Source: Fidelibacterota bacterium (lineage in GTDB: Bacteria > Fidelibacterota > Marinisomatia > Marinisomatales > TCS55). Taken from it: 8,687 nt of DNA. The translations under genes and the position numbers were made by a program. Location: contig PBBH01000011.1 of NCBI GenBank assembly GCA_002716525.1, positions 25,421 to 34,107 of the forward strand. The letters are read 5' to 3'. The notes beneath the pieces are model-generated. The model was not told where the DNA came from, did not search any database, and was given only the letters and a program-made list of their open reading frames with translations. This document shows, in pieces, positions 6,467 through 8,687 of this stretch (position 1 is its first letter; each line of letters opens with the position of its first letter).

Positions 6467-7709
6467 GACAGTTAGAAAAAATGTCTTCAATGGTTTCACG
6501 CCTACGAATGAGTCTATGACTGGTTTCTTCAAGAAGTATTTCTGCAGCACGTGGTCTGGTATTAAAATTATGAGACATGGCAAAACCATAAGCGCCTGTA
6601 TCCATTACAGCAATTAAGTCTCCTTCTTTAGTAGCAGGGAATGCTCTGTTTTCAGCTATGCGGTCTGTATTTTCACAAATTGGTCCGGTAAAATCAAAAG
6701 TTCCAATTGGATCCCCATGAAAACCGACTTTATAAATACGGTGGGTAGCACCGTAAAGAGCAGGGCGCATAAGCGTTTCCATTCCTGCATCCAAACCGAT
6801 GAAATTTTTATAGCTATCTTTAAGTCCAATGACTTTGGTTAAGATAAAGGCTGCGTCTCCAATTAAGTATTTTCCTGGTTCGAGCCACAACGCTGGTGCA
6901 GAATCATTTTTATTGTATTGGTTATAAAATACTTTTGATAATTCAAAAAATACAGTATCTAAATTTAATTCTTTTTCATCATCGGAATAAGGAATGCCCA
7001 GTCCACCGCCCATGCTAATAAAATCAAATTGAATTTTTAATTCTTCTTCAATTTTATTTGTAGTTTTTAAAATAGCAGTTAATAATTTGGGGAAATATGA
7101 TTCAGTCAAGACACCTGATCCAGTCATGCATTGAATTCCGAATTTCTGAATTCCTGCATTTTTTGCCTTACGGTAAGCGCCGATAATTTTCTCGACAGGA
7201 ATTCCAAACTTTGCATTTTCGCCTGCTGTGGTAATTTGGGAAAAAGTACCTTTGCCAAATCCTGGATTTAGACGGAATGAGATCCGAGTTGGTAAATTTT
7301 CCTGCGTAAGTCTATCAAAGGATGTTTCATCGTCTAAATTCAAATAACACCCCTCCTCAATTGCCAGTGATAAGTCAGTAATAGATTCATAATTCCCGGT
7401 GTAAATACAATTAGCTGGATCAATCTCCGCTTTTTTTACTGCGTAAATTTCACCTGGACTGGAGCAATCTCCTCCAATTAAGGGAAGAGTCTCCTTCATG
7501 ATCTTTATCAAATGAGGGTTACTGTTGGCTTTTATCGCATAACAAATGTGATATTGATGAAAATATTTCTTTAAAACATCATTTAATCTTTTTGCATTGG
7601 ACTGAATTCTCTCTGACGAATAGATATAACAGGGCGTATCGTAGTTATTAGCAATTTCAGTTAATTTTTTGATATTCTGGACTATATGTAGAAGTGGATG
7701 GTTATTCAT
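6459..7709 (-). CDS. lysA: Diaminopimelate decarboxylase (LysA), variant
   Basis: A 416-residue cytoplasmic, PLP-dependent fold-type III decarboxylase that converts meso-diaminopimelate to L-lysine. Landmarks: CYAIKANSNP (56 to 65, PLP Lys 60), GGDCSSPGE (79 to 87), GGGLGIPY (234 to 241, phosphate loop), EPGK (277 to 280, usually EPGR), MRPALYGATH (314 to 323), GPICENTD (342 to 349, catalytic Cys 345-Glu 346), DTGAYGFAMSHNFNTRPRAAE (370 to 390, Tyr 374) and IRRRETIEDIF near the end. Length and C-terminus are normal. In the strand-4 motif the usual HIGS reads MTGS (Met 195), so the His that packs on the PLP ring is replaced; this may be a clade trait or a specificity change. No other lysine-pathway gene is nearby. 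It heads the operon and its last 8 nt overlap the GH18 gene. A related amino-acid decarboxylase is the main alternative. Confidence 0.88.
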   Translation of the reverse strand: MNNHPLLHIVQNIKKLTEIANNYDTPCYIYSSERIQSNAKRLNDVLKKYFHQYHICYAIKANSNPHLIKIMKETLPLIGGDCSSPGEIYAVKKAEIDPANCIYTGNYESITDLSLAIEEGCYLNLDDETSFDRLTQENLPTRISFRLNPGFGKGTFSQITTAGENAKFGIPVEKIIGAYRKAKNAGIQKFGIQCMTGSGVLTESYFPKLLTAILKTTNKIEEELKIQFDFISMGGGLGIPYSDDEKELNLDTVFFELSKVFYNQYNKNDSAPALWLEPGKYLIGDAAFILTKVIGLKDSYKNFIGLDAGMETLMRPALYGATHRIYKVGFHGDPIGTFDFTGPICENTDRIAENRAFPATKEGDLIAVMDTGAYGFAMSHNFNTRPRAAEILLEETSHRLIRRRETIEDIFSNCHV

Positions 7710-7823
7710 GCTAATTTAGGTTTTTGTTGCAGCCATAAACTTATTCAATTCTAGTTTGATGTCATAAATGAAAGTAGAGAGTATGAGCAACTAGTTTTAT
7801 TTAATTTCTCTATAGAAAAATTA
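7710..7823. promoter_or_regulatory. Divergent intergenic region, likely promoters for both directions
   Basis: These 114 bp separate two divergently transcribed starts, so promoters in both directions are expected. On the minus strand, TTGCTC and TTATGA stand 17 nt apart upstream of lysA; this is a weak sigma-70-like pair that could arise by chance in AT-rich DNA. No strong Bacteroides-type TAnnTTTG box, operator-like palindrome or riboswitch fold was recognised. The span is too short for a complete lysine riboswitch plus promoter. Neither start codon is preceded by a Shine-Dalgarno sequence. Confidence 0.5.
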
Positions 7824-8513
7824 ATGATGCGATCTAAATCAATTTTAATAAACATGATTCTTTCATCCATTTTGATAAGTCAGTCAAATTATAAAACTTA
7901 TCTAGGCGATGGACTTACAAACCTTTTCTCTATCCCAAGTAATCGAACAATAATTATTTCAGGTATTATTGCAACAGGATTTGCATCAAATTACGATAGA
8001 TCTATCCAAAGTGATGTAGAAAACAATGCTCTGATGTCAAAGCAATTAGCTATTACAGGTGATTACTGGGGATTAACAGGACAGTTTTTACTATGGGGGG
8101 CGTTCTCTTTTTCAGATAATAAGAATGAGAAATTTCAGTATGCCAGTACGGCGTTTCTGGCTAACGGAATGATTACCTATGGTATTAAATATATTGTTGG
8201 TCGGGAACGGCCTGATAGGAGCAATAAAAGATCTTTCCCATCAGGACATACATCGAATAGTTTTTTAACAGCTTCAGTGGCTCAAGAAATATATGGATCA
8301 AAAGTGGGTATTCCAGCTTACTTAATGGCAACACTCAGTGGATTAAGTCGTATTCAGGATAATAAACATTATTTATCTGATGTAATTTTTGGTGCTACAT
8401 TGGGAATTGCCGTCGGAAAAGGATTTGGTCATGTATATCGTCAAAACAGGAAATTAGTTCAAATCCGGGTTATTCCATTTCAGCAAACATTAAGTATATC
8501 CATGGATTTATGA
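7824..8513 (+). CDS. PAP2-family phosphatase, exported or membrane
   Basis: A 229-residue type 2 phosphatidic acid phosphatase. All three signature motifs are intact: KYIVGRERP (K122, R129, P130), PSGH (139 to 142) and SRIQDNKHYLSD (S175-R176, nucleophile-type His 182, Asp 186). Family members dephosphorylate lipid phosphates or diphosphates, such as undecaprenyl diphosphate, phosphatidate or lipid A; the substrate here cannot be told. The N-terminus (RSKSILINMILSSILISQ) looks like a cleavable Sec signal. Hydrophobic stretches follow near 43 to 55, 81 to 96, 106 to 125, 160 to 175 and 184 to 200, rich in Gly and Ala and only moderately hydrophobic. Two adjacent ATGs (7824, 7827) are both possible starts. 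It is transcribed away from the operon and not obviously linked to it, though recycling of the undecaprenyl carrier would relate to cell-wall metabolism. Confidence 0.9.
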   Translation: MMRSKSILINMILSSILISQSNYKTYLGDGLTNLFSIPSNRTIIISGIIATGFASNYDRSIQSDVENNALMSKQLAITGDYWGLTGQFLLWGAFSFSDNKNEKFQYASTAFLANGMITYGIKYIVGRERPDRSNKRSFPSGHTSNSFLTASVAQEIYGSKVGIPAYLMATLSGLSRIQDNKHYLSDVIFGATLGIAVGKGFGHVYRQNRKLVQIRVIPFQQTLSISMDL

Positions 8514-8687
8514 TAAAAATCAATTATTCAATAAATATGTATATAACCATATATTCTAGATATGATGAATATGGTTTCTACCGTATATAGATGATAATAA
8601 CCCAATTGTGTTAAAAATTCTTATAGATACACACATATTATCAAAGTATACACATTATGTTTATATCATAAATCCCAAGCTAACCTA
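8514..8687. other. AT-rich non-coding tail after the PAP2 gene
   Basis: No supported gene is seen. The stretch is strongly AT-rich with many TATA-like words. It contains an inverted repeat (listed separately) but no GC-rich hairpin followed by a T-run, so no convincing intrinsic terminator for the PAP2 gene. The window ends before any further gene can be recognised. Confidence 0.6.
8545..8586. repeat. Inverted repeat with two alternative hairpins
   Basis: AACCATAT (8545 to 8552) is a perfect inverted match of ATATGGTT (8569 to 8576), giving an 8-bp stem with a 16-nt loop. The right arm can instead pair with ACCGTAT (8580 to 8586) as a 7-bp stem containing one G-U pair and a TTCT loop. The two hairpins are mutually exclusive. 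It begins 31 nt after the PAP2 stop. It could be a weak terminator or RNA end-stabiliser, or chance structure in AT-rich DNA. Confidence 0.4.

Larger units (their letters stand above)
1..7709 (-). other. Six-gene operon: lysA and secreted glycan-degrading enzymes
   Basis: Six genes run in one direction with almost no space between them. Seen at the junctions: lysA/GH18 share ATGTTTAA (8 nt), GH18/NamZ-like share the A of TAATG (1 nt), NamZ-like/GH29 share ATGATTAA (8 nt), GH29/MBL share ATGA (4 nt), and MBL/GH20 are 12 nt apart. Such overlaps are typical of co-transcribed and translationally coupled genes. No terminator-like hairpin was noticed inside the block. The left end lies outside the window because the GH20 gene is cut, so more members may follow. 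The only sizeable upstream non-coding stretch is the 114 bp before lysA, so the promoter should lie there. Confidence 0.85.

Noticed and set aside
6467..6589. ATG at 6589 as the GH18 start
   Set aside because: It would overlap lysA by 131 nt through its most conserved C-terminal motifs and give a long N-terminus before the signal-like stretch; later starts fit better.
7716..7736. Minus-strand mini-ORF MAATKT ending 6 nt before the lysA start, as a leader peptide
   Set aside because: Only six codons with a single Lys and no attenuator hairpin; too short to support.
7710..7823. Lysine riboswitch upstream of lysA
   Set aside because: The whole intergenic region is 114 bp, shorter than a lysine riboswitch aptamer with expression platform, and no matching fold was recognised.
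8537..8590. Plus-strand 17-codon ORF (MYITIYSRYDEYGFYRI) downstream of the PAP2 gene
   Set aside because: Very short, no ribosome binding site, made of AT-rich words and coinciding with the inverted repeat; likely chance.
1..8687. CRISPR arrays, tRNA or rRNA genes, insertion sequences, phage or defence genes
   Set aside because: No repeat-spacer pattern, transposase, terminal inverted repeats or RNA-gene signatures were seen; coding density is explained by the listed genes.

Overview
This AT-rich window holds one compact minus-strand operon of six genes (positions 1 to 7709) and one divergent plus-strand gene (7824 to 8513). The operon carries two lipobox lipoproteins plus a third at the cut left edge, and a large secreted enzyme with a C-terminal FlgD-like/type IX-secretion-like sorting domain. 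Most start codons lack a clear Shine-Dalgarno sequence. Together this points to the Fibrobacteres-Chlorobi-Bacteroidetes assemblage, for example Bacteroidota or Neomarinimicrobiota. The phylum is inferred and cannot be fixed from this window.

Reading the operon in transcription order, from right to left: lysA (diaminopimelate decarboxylase, 7709 to 6459); a GH18 glycosidase with Fn3, glutamine-amidotransferase-like and sorting domains (6466 to 4028); a DUF1343/GH171 NamZ-like exo-N-acetylmuramidase lipoprotein (4028 to 2760); a GH29 alpha-L-fucosidase (2767 to 1388); a PqqB-like metallo-beta-lactamase-fold lipoprotein (1391 to 477); and the N-terminal third of a GH20 beta-N-acetylhexosaminidase lipoprotein (464 to the left edge). 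Four of the five junctions overlap (8, 1, 8 and 4 nt) and the fifth has a 12-nt gap, so one transcript is very likely. To the right of lysA, a 114-bp intergenic region separates the operon from a PAP2 phosphatase. The last 174 bp are AT-rich non-coding sequence with an inverted repeat.

The shared theme is breakdown of amino-sugar glycans outside the cytoplasm. The GH18 active-site motif has the Asn variant seen in peptidoglycan-active (YaaH/SleL-type) members. The next gene is related to an enzyme that removes MurNAc from peptidoglycan chains, GH20 can remove GlcNAc, and LysA consumes meso-diaminopimelate, an amino acid found in peptidoglycan peptides. My preferred but unproven reading is a peptidoglycan-scavenging locus. 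The fucosidase fits this poorly, and fits better with degradation of fucosylated N-glycans, mucin-like glycans or algal and animal glycoconjugates. The PqqB-like lipoprotein has no obvious role in either scheme and is the least explained member.
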